Assembly (NCBI RefSeq): GCF_000189635.1
Contig: NW_002476241.1
Coordinates: 1 to 64,000 of the forward strand
DNA: 64,000 nt
Direction of reading: 5' to 3'
Source of the DNA: Tetrahymena thermophila SB210
Lineage: Eukaryota > Ciliophora > Oligohymenophorea > Hymenostomatida > Tetrahymenidae
Each line of letters starts with the position of its first letter. Positions within the stretch are counted from its first letter, which is position 1. Under the pieces are notes generated by a model. The model worked only from the letters and a program-made list of their open reading frames with translations. It did no database searches and was not told the DNA's origin. This document shows positions 50,813 through 62,817 of the stretch, one piece after another. The position numbers and the translations under genes were made by a program.

Positions 50813-52774
50813 TCAAAACACTTTTAAAATATCTTCTATTTATTTTTTTAACTTTATTGATTCTTCATGATCTGGATAAATAAATATAGCTTTGTTAACA
50901 AGTTTAAATGCATCTTGGTATTCGCAAGTATTATAAGCCCAGAGAGCAGAGTTAAAGTGAGGTTCGAGTAGCATTTCACCCTCTTTCATAGAAACTTACA
51001 ATTCGTATTTACCTCTTTCAATATTTCCATGCTTTATTTCAATCACACCCAGATTATTATATGCCTCAGCGTGGTGTGGATCAAATTACAAAACCATTTT
51101 TAGACACTGATAAGCCATACCCATTTCTCCCATATATATAAATACCTATAGTAAATATAAATAAATGAAATTTTATTATTATATTCTAAGCAAAATTTAG
51201 TTTGCTAATTATTACATGAGAGATATTGTACCAAATTTCAGCTCTATTTGTTTCATCTGCTAATTAAAGAGCTCTTTCAAAGCAAGGATAAAATAAATCG
51301 TACTATCCATCAAAAAATAAACATAATCCCAAGTTATTCCATAATTCAGCAGTATTAATTCCAAGCTATAATAATCTTTAATAGAAAAGAGTAGACTCTT
51401 CTGGTTGATCAATATAGAATTAATGTGCTGCAATTTAAGCGACTGCTTCCATGTTACTACTTTCAAAAGCTAAAACTTATCTTTTTAACAAATAATTTAT
51501 TAAATATTTATCTACTTGACATCAAAATGCTTTAAGGTTATTTATCAATAAATGTATTTACTTATAAAATTCTACTGCTTTTGTTTACTGGTTTAGCTAG
51601 TCATAGACTCTGGCTATACCTAGCACAAATTAAATTTCATGAGGGTGCTTTTCTAATCCTTTACGATAGCATTCTATAGCAGTGATTGGCTGATCCAATT
51701 TAATATAAACCTTAGCCAACTCAAGTTAAGTTTTAATAATATTTTCATTTTTCAATGAACTTTAAAATTACTTTTCAGCTTCTCTTTATAATCCAAGCTG
51801 TTAAAATGAAATAATTTTAAATTCTGCTAATTGAAAAAATTATTTATTTTACTATATGATAGCATTTGCCAAGTCTTTCTTTCCACCACCAATCTTTATA
51901 TTCAGAAATTTAAGTTGCTTCTGCAGACAATTCCAAAGCTTTTTTAGGGTTTATTTCTACATAAAGTAAATAATTGCAAATAGCCTTAGCAATAGCACCT
52001 TTCTTAGCTATTTTCTTCATATCTAATTTATTGGCATCCAAAAATTAATCGCCTGAAGAAGCCAATGATGCTGTACCTAATCTCATATACCTATTTTTTT
52101 TACTTTATTAAATAAAAAGCTGACTTTTAAAAATATAACCTTCCACCACTAGTAATAGGACGAGTAGTTCCTGGTCTATTACCCTTAAGCGCTGTTTCTA
52201 AACGGTTTTAGCTTGATGAAACAGGTTTGTTAGTTCCTGGTCTAGCAAAACCTGTTATTGGTCTTCCAGATTTAGACATAGGCCTCATTATCTAATTAAA
52301 TATATGTTAGCATAAATTAAAAAGTTTTTACAAGAAACAGCTACTAAATTCATTTCATTAATTTTTTAGAATTTAATTTATTAAATTTTACAGGATTAAT
52401 ATCTCCACCACCTTATCTAGAAGTAATTGGCCTTTAGAATGAAGTACCTGGTCTAGCAAATTACGAAACTGTATTTTCATCCAAAAGAATATCTCCTATT
52501 CCTTCTTCATCTATTTCCAAATCATCTATATAACTTTTACGTACTAAACAGTTGCATTTTAACAGCCATGCAGCCTAATAAATTTTAATAGTTTTTCAAG
52601 ATTATTTCTGATTTTTATTGCATTAATATTTGCAAATTTGAATTCATATTTTTTTTATTTTAAATTACTTACTTAATCTCTTTGATTGTTTTCAAGCATC
52701 TTATCACATAATTACAGCGTCTCATCATATTTACGCCTTTTATATCTACTCATTGCTACAATAAAATTATCCAT
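50813..52774 (-). CDS. BBS8: BBS8/TTC8, subunit of the BBSome
   Basis: This multi-exon gene starts at 52774. Exon 1 encodes MDNFIVAMSRYKRRKYDETL...CDKMLENN and ends at a GTAAGT donor. The next exon gives AAWLLKCNCLVRKSYIDDLE, EEGIGDILLDEN and RPGTSFQRPITSR, closely matching the conserved BBS8 N-terminus, as do SGRPITGFARPGT and RPGTTRPITSGGR. LGTASLASSGDQF and YKDWWWKERLGKCYH are also BBS8 signatures. TPR motifs follow (for example NNLGLCLFFDGQYDLFYPCF, then ERALQLADETNRAEIWYNIS), ending PDHEESIKLKKQIEDILKVF with TGA at 50813. The BBSome moves membrane proteins into and out of cilia, and BBS8 is a TPR subunit of it. Introns of roughly 50-100 bp interrupt the frame. I estimate about 500-550 residues, like BBS8 elsewhere. 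Confidence 0.93.
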
Positions 52775-53914
52775 TTTTGAATGAATTCTTTATATGCTAC
52801 GTGTTTTGTTTTAAATATTCCTAAATCTTTGACAATATACTAACTAGATGTTTAAAGTAAATTTTGATAGTAATAATTGAATGAATATGTTATGTTATTA
52901 ATAATAAATTAATTAAATTAATTTGCAATAAAGATACTAACTAAAATTTAATATTTAAAACTCTACATATAAATTTCTAATAGGTATTTATTTATGCATT
53001 TGTGTGCATGTACGCTCATTCTAATTTCAAATACTAAAGCAAACATCAAATAATTTAAAAAATAAATAAATCAATTCACAAATTAAATAAACATAAATAA
53101 AAATATTTTTTTATATAATAGATATTAAATTAAGTTGAAAAGTAATTAATAAAAATTGAACTTTTAGAAAGCAAAAATAAAAATTAAAATATTTAAAATG
53201 AGTACTATTTACAATATTTCAATTAAAAACACTAATTAAATGAATATGCAGTAAAAAAATAAATTTTATATATTTAACACCCTATTATAAAATTAATTTT
53301 TGTTGTATTTCTAAATGCTTCTTTATTGAAGTATTTAATAGTAACATTTTTTCAAATTATTTTAATTAAAAACAATAAAAAAATTAAATAAACAAAAAAA
53401 GTCATTGGACTAAGAATAAAGGTTTAGTAAAAGCTTAAAATATACTGCTAACAAATTTAATTTTAAAAAGAAGTTTCAAATAAAAACAAAGAAAATTTAT
53501 AATTTTTTATTCATTTTTATATTAAGAAAGTGTGTTAAATATTTTTATGAAGAAAATGAGAATCAAAATAAATAAATAATGAGTGATTAAATAAATTGAA
53601 AAGTAAATATATAAATAAGTAAAGTAAAAGATAAATTATTATATAGTATTTATTCGCAATATCTGTTTAAATTAAATTGTTATACAATATTACAATTTTA
53701 AGTAATAAATTGGTTTAGGATACAAGTAAAATTGAAAAAAGTATTGTTTTAAAGGTTTAGAATAATAGGTAAATATCTTTAGTAATAAATTTTATTAGTA
53801 TAAGTATATCAGCATCATTATAATATAATAGTTTCAAACTTCAAGCTTGCTTATTTGTAATTTTTTTGAATAAATATCTTTAATTTTTGTTTGTGGCTTT
53901 TATATAGTTAGTCT
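52775..53914. other. Intergenic A/T-rich region
   Basis: About 1.1 kb lies between the start of BBS8 and the stop of the next minus-strand gene. It contains the BBS8 promoter. I see only A/T-rich sequence, a few short repeats of AAATAAATAA type, and no coding or RNA gene. Confidence 0.6.
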
Positions 53915-54733
53915 TCAAGTGTATTTAATTTTTACTCTTTAATTCAAAATATAATTCTAAAATTTTTTGTTTGTGTTTTAGAAATAGCTTCTTTAATGTC
54001 TTTGTCTAGACTTCTCCCTCTAAATAATATTGAATGCATTTAAAATTTTTAAAAAGTATGGCTCATAAATTAAATCTTACTTCAAGTTGACTACATGGTG
54101 TTTATTATGATTTTTACTGTTATTTACAGAACTTCTAATAAATGATAATATTTATTAATCATCATTTTCTAAGTCTGAAATATCCATATAAAACTAGATT
54201 AAAGACTTACAATTTTCTCCAATTAGACTGAATTCTTCCATCACACTTGGCGAAATTTTACCTCTGATTGATTATTTTATTATTGAAAAATGTTAAATAA
54301 TAAAGATTTAAATATATTTTACGTGAGTTCAAAACCTAATTTAACTAATGATTGAGAAGATTAGCAAGCACTGATTATTTCAGCCAATCTTTTCTTTTTC
54401 AACTCAGTAATACTTTAATTTATTTTAAAAAATAATAAAAACCAAATTAAAAAATAAAAATACATACTCTATCCTCAACACAACTTCGCTTATCCTTTGT
54501 CTCTTAACCAAAAAGCATATAAAGTTTACCAAATGAATTTTATTCATATCTCCACTGTATTTTGAAATAAATAATTTAAAAAATATTTTTAAAAAGAATC
54601 AAAATATTTACTAGTTAACCAAATATAATTTGTTTAATCTTTTGTTTTTTCTGCAGAAGACATTTAGAATGATCTGTGTAGAATCTTGCTCTAAATCAAA
54701 ATCACTAAATATTTAATAGAATTATTTTATCAT
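53915..54733 (-). CDS. Small protein of unknown function, four exons
   Basis: Starting from ATG at 54733, exon 1 ends at 54612 (GTAAAT donor). Two short exons and a longer last exon follow, every junction being phase 2 with GT-AG borders, ending at TGA 53915-53917. The protein is about 215 residues. Recognisable segments are MIKQFYQIFSDFDLEQDSTQ, ITELKKKRLAEIISACQSSQ and GKISPSVMEEFSLIGENCKS, with YMDISDLENDDQQILSFIRS after them. It is helical, with a basic C-terminus. I do not recognise a family. An alternative reading of exons 1-2 (giving WRYEQNSFGKLYMLFG in exon 2) also looks protein-like, but its junction to exon 3 is out of frame, so I prefer the model given. The third and fourth exons are the surest part. 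Confidence 0.6.
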
Positions 54734-54964
54734 CTTATATCAAACAAAAAACATTTATTTATTTTTAGTTTAAAGTTTTATTTAAAATTTTTAATATTAT
54801 AATAAAATATTTAAAATTGTAAATCATAATTTTATTTGAAATAACTTAAATAAAATTTACTAATTTATTGAATTTATACTTTATAATAGATTATTTAGAG
54901 TAAAGAAATTGTTTTTATTTTGATAAGTTTTTCAAAACTTTTAACTAAAAAATTTAATATGATT

Positions 54965-57900
54965 TCATTTTGTGAAAATGGACATAAAAAAATAAAATAA
55001 ATATTACTCTAGATGAAGAGAGATTTCAGGAATTTGCAAATCTTCTATACCAATAACTGAGAGCGAGTGGTTATCAATACCCTTGAACACATTTTCACTA
55101 AAATATATTTATAATTGAATTTAGATATTTGAAAATTCACTAAATAAGCTTTATCAATAATTAATTACCTTAAATCGATGTTTAAACTTTAAAGGCTGCT
55201 TATTCTGTTAAGGTGTTTTACTAATCCAAACAAATGTTATATTTCTATTTATGTTTTACTGAAAATTATTTTTATTTTTAATGTTTTATCTTTATATATT
55301 GTTTTTACCTGAGGTTTAGAGAAAGTTTGCTCAGTTTCTTTAGCAGTCTTAAATTTCTTCCCAAAATTTCTATCTCCATCCATATGAAGCAATTTCTTTT
55401 TGTTAAATTAGTTATAAGATAAATAGACAAAATTTTTTTCTAAAATACCTCAAATTAATGCAAAGTTCATTCAGCTATTCGTATTTAGGAAGAATTTCTT
55501 CCAAAGCTTTTACTGATTGAATGCTCGTATAATTTCCTCTAATTTTATTTAAATGAAATTAAGTAAATTTTAAAAGAATTTGATTTGAAAAATTCTACTC
55601 AAAGTTGAAATAGAGCCTCACTGCGTCAGATTTTATTGGCGTTTTAATTATTCTATCTGTTAACTCTTCATCATCTAAGTATTAATTCAAATACTCAAAA
55701 TGCTAGTATTAGTATTTACCCTGACTTTTCTTCATTTAAACTTATTGAATTTCTTCTTTATTTTAAGAATCTAAATTATTTGACTTGTTTTCTTCTTGTT
55801 CTGTATCACTAGATTAGCCCAAATAATAATCTTCATAAAAGACTCTTTTTATTCTTGTGTTCAGTTATATTTTGTGATTACTGAGAAGAGAATCTTCTGC
55901 ATACATATTAGAGATTGATGGTGACTTTTTAAACTCATTATAGTACTAGTCATCATAGTAATCATCTTCCAAATCATCTGCAAATTAGCTATCTTTGTTG
56001 CTCAGATTTTTTTAAAATTTATTTTACTTTTCTTCTATTTCTAGATTGTTTGTAGCCTTTTCTAAATTAGAAGCTTCCAGATTTTGAGCACAATTTTAAG
56101 AATTTGTATTTTATATTTCATTTTAATTTAAATTTTCTTCAATAATTAGTTTAGAATTTTCCTTTTCTTAGATCTAATTTGAACATTTACTACTCTTATC
56201 AGCTTCTTATTTCTTTTAGTCATTTAATTGAATTATTGACTATTCACCGATTTTCAATTAATTTAAGATTTCTTATTTTTTAAACTCCTGTCCACTAGCT
56301 TATCCCTCTTCTTCTTCTTCGTCTTCATCATCTAAAATAATATCAATTTCCTCTTCTTAATCGCTATTATCACTTTTTCTGAAAAAAGGTACTCTGTCAT
56401 ATTCTATTTTTGTAACAAATTCTTTAGAAAAGCTAGAATTAGTTGGACTTTTTTGAGTGTCTTGATTCGAATCTCTTTTTTATTAGACTTATTGATACTT
56501 CTTTTATATTTGGTATTTGGAGTATTCAATATCCATATCAGGGTTTTAATTATTATATGACTCTGAGTTAATATCATCTTTTTTAGTTTCTTATTCTTCT
56601 TACTTAACATTAATTTTAGAATGAGTAGTAGAAATAGTTTGAAAGTAATCATTAATAGTTTTATTGTTGTTGTTATTATTCTTTTAGTTGAATTATTTCA
56701 AATCTGAATTATAAGTTAAACCTTGTCCTTACAACTATGATGTTGTGATTACTTCTTCTTATTATTTTTTTTTTCTGCCTCTTTTAGGCTTTTATTATTC
56801 TACCTACATTAACTGGTCTGAATTCTTTTCATTTTAAATAAATTCCTATTTGTTTATTTAACCTCCAACTTAATCAGTGTTTCTTGCTGCTTTTAATCTG
56901 GAGCGAGTTGTTTTTTCTTCAGATATAATTTATTTTTTTTCTTTTTGCTTGAAGAATTCCTCTATGTCCATAGATTTTTCTTTTTTGAGAACCAATTGTT
57001 ATTAATAATAAGAACTCTTTTCTAAAAATAAATCTTTTTTTATTTTCTTGGCATTTTTCTCTCTTTTCTATCTTTCTTTTTCTTATAATTCTTTAAGCTT
57101 GTCTTCGCTAGGATTAAGCAACTCTTTTAACTAATTTTAAGATTCATTAATGTCAATTATTTAAAGCTTGTTTCCTTTTTTAGACTTACCTAATTTAATA
57201 TGTAAATAAAATATAATCTCAATAACTACTAAAAAAGAATTCCTTACTATCTACGCTTACATCTTCATTCTCACTTATTATTACATATTCTCCTTAAATT
57301 AGTAAACCTTTGTTATTATCACTTTTATTTTGTTTTGATTAATTCGGTGAAGTGAGGTTTATCACGGCAGATGTTCCTTATTAGCCTACAGGAGGCTTAA
57401 CATTTTTAGCAGTTTTATCTAAGTATATAGTATCGTTATCATAAGCCTATTAGGAGCGCATGTTTTTTACTACAAAATTTCGAATAATTAGCTTGTGAAA
57501 TCCAAGTATAAACTCTAAAAACTGTATTTGCTAAGGCTTATATGAACCTTTCACTTTTTCTAAATTAAGACAAACTTATCTGACTTATTCCTTTCTCCAT
57601 ATATTAGTTTTTTAATAATTTTTATCTAAATCATAAAGACGCTCCATTGATTTCCTATAATATTTTAAAGTATCAATTAGTTTGTTACACATTAAATTGG
57701 CATTTCCATGTATCAATTCTTAGCTAGATTCAAGCATATTCAAATGGCGAGACTTTTTGTATCTTAATAGCTCTTTTATTTCTTCAGAAAAAAGTATCTT
57801 TTCTGAATAATCTAAAAGGGTGACGCATCTTAATTATTCTTTGTTGTGGCACTGTAAACATACAAGAAGCATTTGATCTTATTTGGGGCAATTTGCATCA

Positions 57901-58299
57901 ATGCAGATTCCTGAAAATAATTTGAAATCACATATTTCACATTTAGGCCATTCAGTAATTTTAGACTCCTAATTATCCTATTCTTTATTTGTTTCATCAT
58001 CCTCAATAAAAATAGTCTATTTCAATCTTTTATCTGGTGCTTTTTATGATTGTATTTTCGCATTCCCTTAAATTTTTTCATCACCTATAAGAATGTATAA
58101 ATTTAAAAAAAGATATCTTAGTGACAATATACTCTTTGATTTACTCAAACAAAAAACCTGATCTATTCTAATCTTGTGACTGCTACTAAAGAAAGTTCAT
58201 TTTTATTTTACTGATATCCTCATAACTCTCATCCTTTGATCTTTAATACTGAAGTTGTATTTGTTAACCTTCGTTTTATTCTAAATCTATTTGGCTCAT
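54965..58299 (-). CDS. Large acidic/charged protein with a Cys-cluster, unknown function
   Basis: It begins MSQIDLEQNEGQQIQLQYQR at 58299 and ends at TGA 54965-54967. A probable intron is at 58085-58157 and others near 57.2, 55.4, 55.3 and 55.1 kb. Past the first hundred residues, PKCEICDFKLFSGICIDANC followed by LLVCLQCHNKEQLRC gives paired cysteines, like a PHD- or B-box-type zinc site. A helical region (LRYKKSRHLNMLESSQELIH, WRKEQVRQVCLNLEKVKGSY) follows. A long low-complexity middle rich in Lys, Glu, Asp and Ser includes a DDEDEEEE run. The C-terminal part is again ordered: LDDEELTDRIIKTPIKSDAV, LEEILPKYEQLNELCINLR and MDGDRNFGKKFKTAKETEQT. I estimate about 1,000 residues. I do not recognise the family; a chromatin or scaffold protein would fit, but nothing proves it. 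Confidence 0.68.
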
Positions 58300-60587
58300 A
58301 TTCCTATCAATAAATAAATAATAGATAAATAGATTAATTCTTTTTAAAAAAAAGTCCGCCTTTTTGCAATAATTATTAAATTTATTGAAAATAAGATAAA
58401 TTCTATTTAAAAATATAAGTAATGCATTGATTATTATTAGCTATTTTTTATAAATAGATCATTAGTTTTTGGTTTAATTCTCATCTGAACCAGCAAAGTT
58501 AACTTAATTTTCATATACTTAATTTAGATGTAATTTCATAATTTTCTCATTTATTTAACAATTTTAAAAATGAATTTATTTTATTTAGCTACTGTTAAAA
58601 AAACAAAACTTCTAGACAGAAATTATCATAGTAATTTCAACAAAAAGTAAAAACTTCTAAAATTAGATTTTCTAAAATGTAATCATTATAAAAATTATTT
58701 AAATGTTGCTCTAAAATTTCTAACAAAAGAAAGCTAAACCTAATCTTAAAGTTATTATTAAATTCTATTTAAATTATCATAACAATTATATGATACATAA
58801 AACTCTTCTAGTTATCTTTTTATTTTTTCATTCATAAATAACCTTTTGCTCAATTATTTTTCAACACTTTCATCTAATCGAATACTATATCCACATTTGC
58901 TAAATGAGTAATAAATATAGTCAGATAAAAAGAAAAAAATAAATATTTAGGTCAAAAATTGAAATAAAAAAATATTTTCTTGGCATTTATTATTTTATTT
59001 ATGAGGATATATAACAATTTATCAAAAAAATAAATTAAATTATTATTTTTGTTTTCCTCAAAAATAAGATATTGGAAATGCTCAAAGACAAATCTATCAT
59101 TTAACTTTCTTGAAAAAATAAATTTTTTTGTTATTGTATTTTTTAATAAATGCATTGAGTAATACTTCGATTATTTATTTTTACAAGCTCTACCACAATT
59201 AGATAAATTTTCTAGTAAATTAAATAAATTATCATAAAATAAATTAATAATATTTTAACTGATTATACTTTTTATTAAACTAAAATTCCAAGTTTTAAAT
59301 TTATGTGAATGTTGAAGCAAGAATTTAATTCATAATTGCAAAATAAGTAATTTTAATATATTTTTTTAGTAAAAATCTTTTTTATGATTTTTTAATTAAT
59401 ATTCAAATGTTAAATTTTATTTTTATAATATTTATTATATTTTTAATCTCTTAAAAGTAAATATCAATTAATTCTTAAAGAAAATTATTAAAAATATTTT
59501 AAAGTAGAAATAGAATTTTTTAAATAGAAATTCTGTGTTTTTATAAGAAAAGATAATGATTTAAAAATAAATTTAAGTCTGATTTTGATTTTTGATTAGT
59601 TGCAAAAGGTGAGTGAAAAGATAGGGAAAATGTGTTTTAGAAGGGATAATAGAGAACATTTTAGAAAAATTAAATGTGAATAAAATGTTGAATTTTTAAA
59701 GGGAGAGAATTAATTATGAATTTTTTGTGAGTATTTTTGATAAGAAATGATAAATATTTTATAAAAAAATATTTTTGTTGTCCAAATTCGAGATAGTTGG
59801 TTTATACATCAATACAACCATTCCTACTGTATTAATCCTTGGACAATAAAATAAAATTAGAATGAAATGAGAAACTGATTGATATGTTAAATTGAAATTT
59901 ATTAAATAATTTTTTGAAATAAAAATATGAAATGAACTTCTGGATGAATTAGTTTAATTATTTTTGAATATTTTTATGGTTATTTAGTCTTTCTTACTTA
60001 ATATTTTTAGTATTCTGTTTGAAAAATTAAATTTATACATACTAATATTAACTGTTTCTATTCGAAATTAGTGGTAAGAATTTTTTATTGAAGGTTTTAA
60101 GAAATTATATGCTCCTTTCAAAAATTAAATAATAAAAAATAATTTAAGGGAAGCTATGTAATCTTGATAATTTTTTATTAAGTTTTTCATGACTAAAAGA
60201 GTTTTCTTAGCTTACAAAATGTTAAAGAAATTATTTATCGCTTTTAAAGTATGTAATTATTTTTTGTTCAAGTTCGTCGATTTATGTAGATGAAAGGCAG
60301 ACAAGCTATTTTTTTGATTTATAAGAAGAATTATAAAAAATTTATTATTTTTTTATTAGTTTTCTCTGTATTTCTATTGAGAAATACGATTTGTTAATAA
60401 GTAAATAGATATTATATTTAATTTTATCAAAGTATTGACCAATAATTTATTAGCTTTTGTTATTGCTATTTTTAATAAGTTAGTTAATATATATTAGTTG
60501 AGGCAAACAGATCTTTCATATAATATTTTCAAAAAAAAAAAGAAACTTAAATATTAATTAAATAAAAAAAAATTAAATTACTTCAAA
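58300..60587. other. Long divergent intergenic region
   Basis: About 2.3 kb lies between the divergent acidic-protein and small Cys-rich membrane genes. Most is A/T-rich with no convincing frame. A structured element at 59774-59850 is listed separately. Near 59570-59760 the plus strand is unusually G-rich for this genome's intergenic DNA (runs such as GGGATAATAGAG and GGGAGAG). Confidence 0.55.
59774..59850 (+). ncRNA. Candidate small structured RNA or DNA element
   Basis: A 12-pair terminal stem forms between 59774-59785 (TTTGTTGTCCAA) and 59839-59850 (TTGGACAATAAA), with one G.T pair. Inside it, TGGTT and AACCA (about 59798-59802 and 59816-59820) form a five-pair stem over a 13-base loop. 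The stretch is less A/T-rich than its surroundings and isolated in intergenic DNA. The overall size is tRNA-like and AGTTGGTT resembles a D-loop, but no GTTCRA T-loop or cloverleaf is present. I do not call it a tRNA. The strand is arbitrary. Confidence 0.35.
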
Positions 60588-61157
60588 ATGGCTCTTCCTG
60601 CTTGGGCAAAATACGTTATTGCTTTCTGTACCTGTCAATGCTGGTAAAATAATAATAATAATTTTACAATTCTCTATTACCCCAATAATAATGTTGGCTT
60701 TCCTCCCTGTTTTTTATTCTCTAAAGCCTTCAAAATACATTTTTTAAAATGAAATTTGAATCAACATCAATTGATAAACTTCATAAAATATCATTAAAAT
60801 TTTGATTAGTACTCATGATATAGTGATAAAACAATATTTTTATATTTAATCAATAGGTGTCCTTTCTATATGTTCTTGAATGCATATATCCGTACCTGCA
60901 ATTTGTGCTTCGATACGATTTCGAAAGCTAAAAGTACATTATGGAAAATTTTGGCTTGTCTTTTCTTCTGTTGTTGCTGTGGTATTATTGAATGTGTTTT
61001 CTGTATTTTCGGTATTGTATATCTTTTCTAAGGACCTTGTGACAGTTTTGTTAACAATAGCGATTTCCGTAAAGGCTATATTGCTCTCGTTTCAGGTGAT
61101 AATTTCCCGATTGAAAATTCGATCAAATCAAGTGTTCAGGGCATTTTCTGCAAATGA
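60588..61157 (+). CDS. Small cysteine-rich membrane protein
   Basis: Two exons (60588-60643 and 60857-61157) with a 213 bp intron give 118 residues, beginning MALPAWAKYVIAFCTCQCW. Cysteines cluster near the N-terminus (CTCQCWC, then a CNLC) and inside a hydrophobic helix of about 25 residues, LACLFFCCCCGIIECVFCIF. The C-terminal third is polar and ends IFCK. There is no cleavable signal peptide. So many cysteines beside a helix suggest S-acylation or metal binding, but that is inference. The codons (CGT, TCG, GGC, TGC) are far less A/T-biased than in most neighbours. I do not recognise a family. The exon junction is in phase 2 and restores TGG, and the frame is otherwise closed. Confidence 0.75.
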
Positions 61158-62817
61158 ATAATTATATAATTAGGTGATAAAAGTTAAGGATATAAAAAAA
61201 CATGTATGTATTAATGTATGGTACTTGCAAAATACATGAATAGCGCATAAGTTTCTACTAATAAATAGCCCAAATTTATCTTGGCTTGCGATAATAGAAG
61301 TCAAGTTGACATGACGGACTAGAAATTTATTTTAGTTAAAAAATAATTATTATTTATCACCAAATTTATTATTGTTATTATATCTAAGTATATCTCCATT
61401 CAATTATCACTTAAAAATCCTTTTACTACTCAAATAAAAGTTGTTATAACTCATAATCTCTTTGTTATATTGTAATAAATAAACCTTGCTATCTAATTTA
61501 TGATTCAGTGTTTTTTTTTTTTTTTAGATACACAAAGATTCAAATAAAAATAAAACTCATTTATTACCATACTTATTCCTTATTGCATTGATTTACATAA
61601 AATTTTTCAAGTCAATATAAAATGCATACAAACTACTATTTATTTTCTACCTTTCTCTAATTCTAAATTCCAGCTTTCAGTAAATAGCAGTAATTAAAAT
61701 ACCAATAAAAAAATGTCAAATTCCATGTATTTGTAATCAAAATTCAAATTAATTCAATTAAAGCAAAATAATCAATTGAGCAAAGATCTAACACTAAAAT
61801 TTATTTTTCTAATTACCTTCTTCTATTTGTCTTATCAAAGAAATTCAAACACTATTTTTTCAAAAATTGTGAATTTTTTAATTATTTTTTCTTCTTCTGT
61901 AAACATATAATTTGATCTTATTCAAATCTACCGAAGTAAGATAAAGCGCAACCGTAAAAAATTAATCTGCTTACCAATTAAATTTATTTAATATCAATCA
62001 AATCAAAGTAATAATGAACCTAAATAGATACAAAACCCTGAATTAATAATCACAAAACAAAAAATCAAAAGTTATCTTAACCAATTGAAAACATTAAATA
62101 AATTTTTGATTTTATAAAAGTTTTTTAATGATTCTTTATGTAATTTTATTTATTAAGATATTTGTATTTCTTAAAAAACAATTTAATATTTTTGAATCAA
62201 AATGTTAATCATTCGTAGATTGAACAAATTATTGATGGAATTAAAATCATATATCTTTGGCAGAGTACATATTATTTATTTGATCTATTTAATTATTTAT
62301 TCTATATGAGAATAAATATTTGCAAAAATAAAAAAATATACTAAGTAGATTTTTACAGCTTAAATGATCTTTATTGCTAAAATACATAAAAATTCATAAA
62401 AAAGTATATTTTACATTAAAAAATAATTAAATGTCTAAGAAAAATTAGATGCTTATGTACATAAACAGAAAATTCCATATTAAATTACTATTATTGACTT
62501 ATTAATTTAGTGAGATAAATGTAATATTATAGAAATCAATAAATTTATTAATATATGTAGGTAGGTAGGCAGGCATGTATATATTTGAATTTAAGATTAT
62601 AGAATTGATTATTTTATCATTATTTATTTATTTAATAATAGTTGGGTCTATTTATTATTGGTTGATTGATAGATTGGTTTGTTGGTTACTTACTCCTCTT
62701 TAAAAACTTAAAATAATTAAGAAAATGTATATCTTTTCTTTTACTTATTTATTGTCATTAAAACTAGTAGATATTATTAATTACATTTTATCCCTAGAAC
62801 AAGTATCATTATTAAAT
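61158..62817. other. Convergent intergenic region
   Basis: About 1.66 kb lies between the stop codons of the small Cys-rich gene (+) and CFAP91 (-), so no promoter is needed here. It contains two small hairpins near 61276-61320, a 15-base T run at 61511-61525, a (TAGG)n microsatellite at 62557-62574 and a TTGATTGATAGATTGG-type repeat near 62662. No reading frame or tRNA was seen. Confidence 0.6.
62557..62574. repeat. (GTAG)n microsatellite
   Basis: Four and a half tetranucleotide units read GTAGGTAGGTAGGCAGGC. This is a simple repeat in non-coding DNA, notable only for its G content in this A/T-rich genome. Confidence 0.8.

Noticed and set aside
51260-51466. Minus-strand 68-codon frame
   Set aside because: It is a shifted-frame shadow of BBS8 TPR motifs (the true frame reads NNLGLCLFFDGQYD).
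56404-56652. Minus-strand 82-codon Lys/Leu-rich frame
   Set aside because: It is a shifted frame within the charged low-complexity middle of the larger acidic protein.
58952-59155. Minus-strand 67-codon frame in intergenic DNA
   Set aside because: It has Lys/Asn/Ile/Phe composition and no family resemblance. It could be real but nothing supports it.
60880-61161. Plus-strand 93-codon hydrophobic frame
   Set aside because: It is one base out of the true frame of the small Cys-rich protein. Splicing from exon 1 (60588-60643) selects the other frame.
61158-61330. SECIS element with TGA read as selenocysteine in the small Cys-rich gene
   Set aside because: The hairpins lack the conserved UGAN/NGAN quartet and apical AA, and the sequence after TGA loses protein character.
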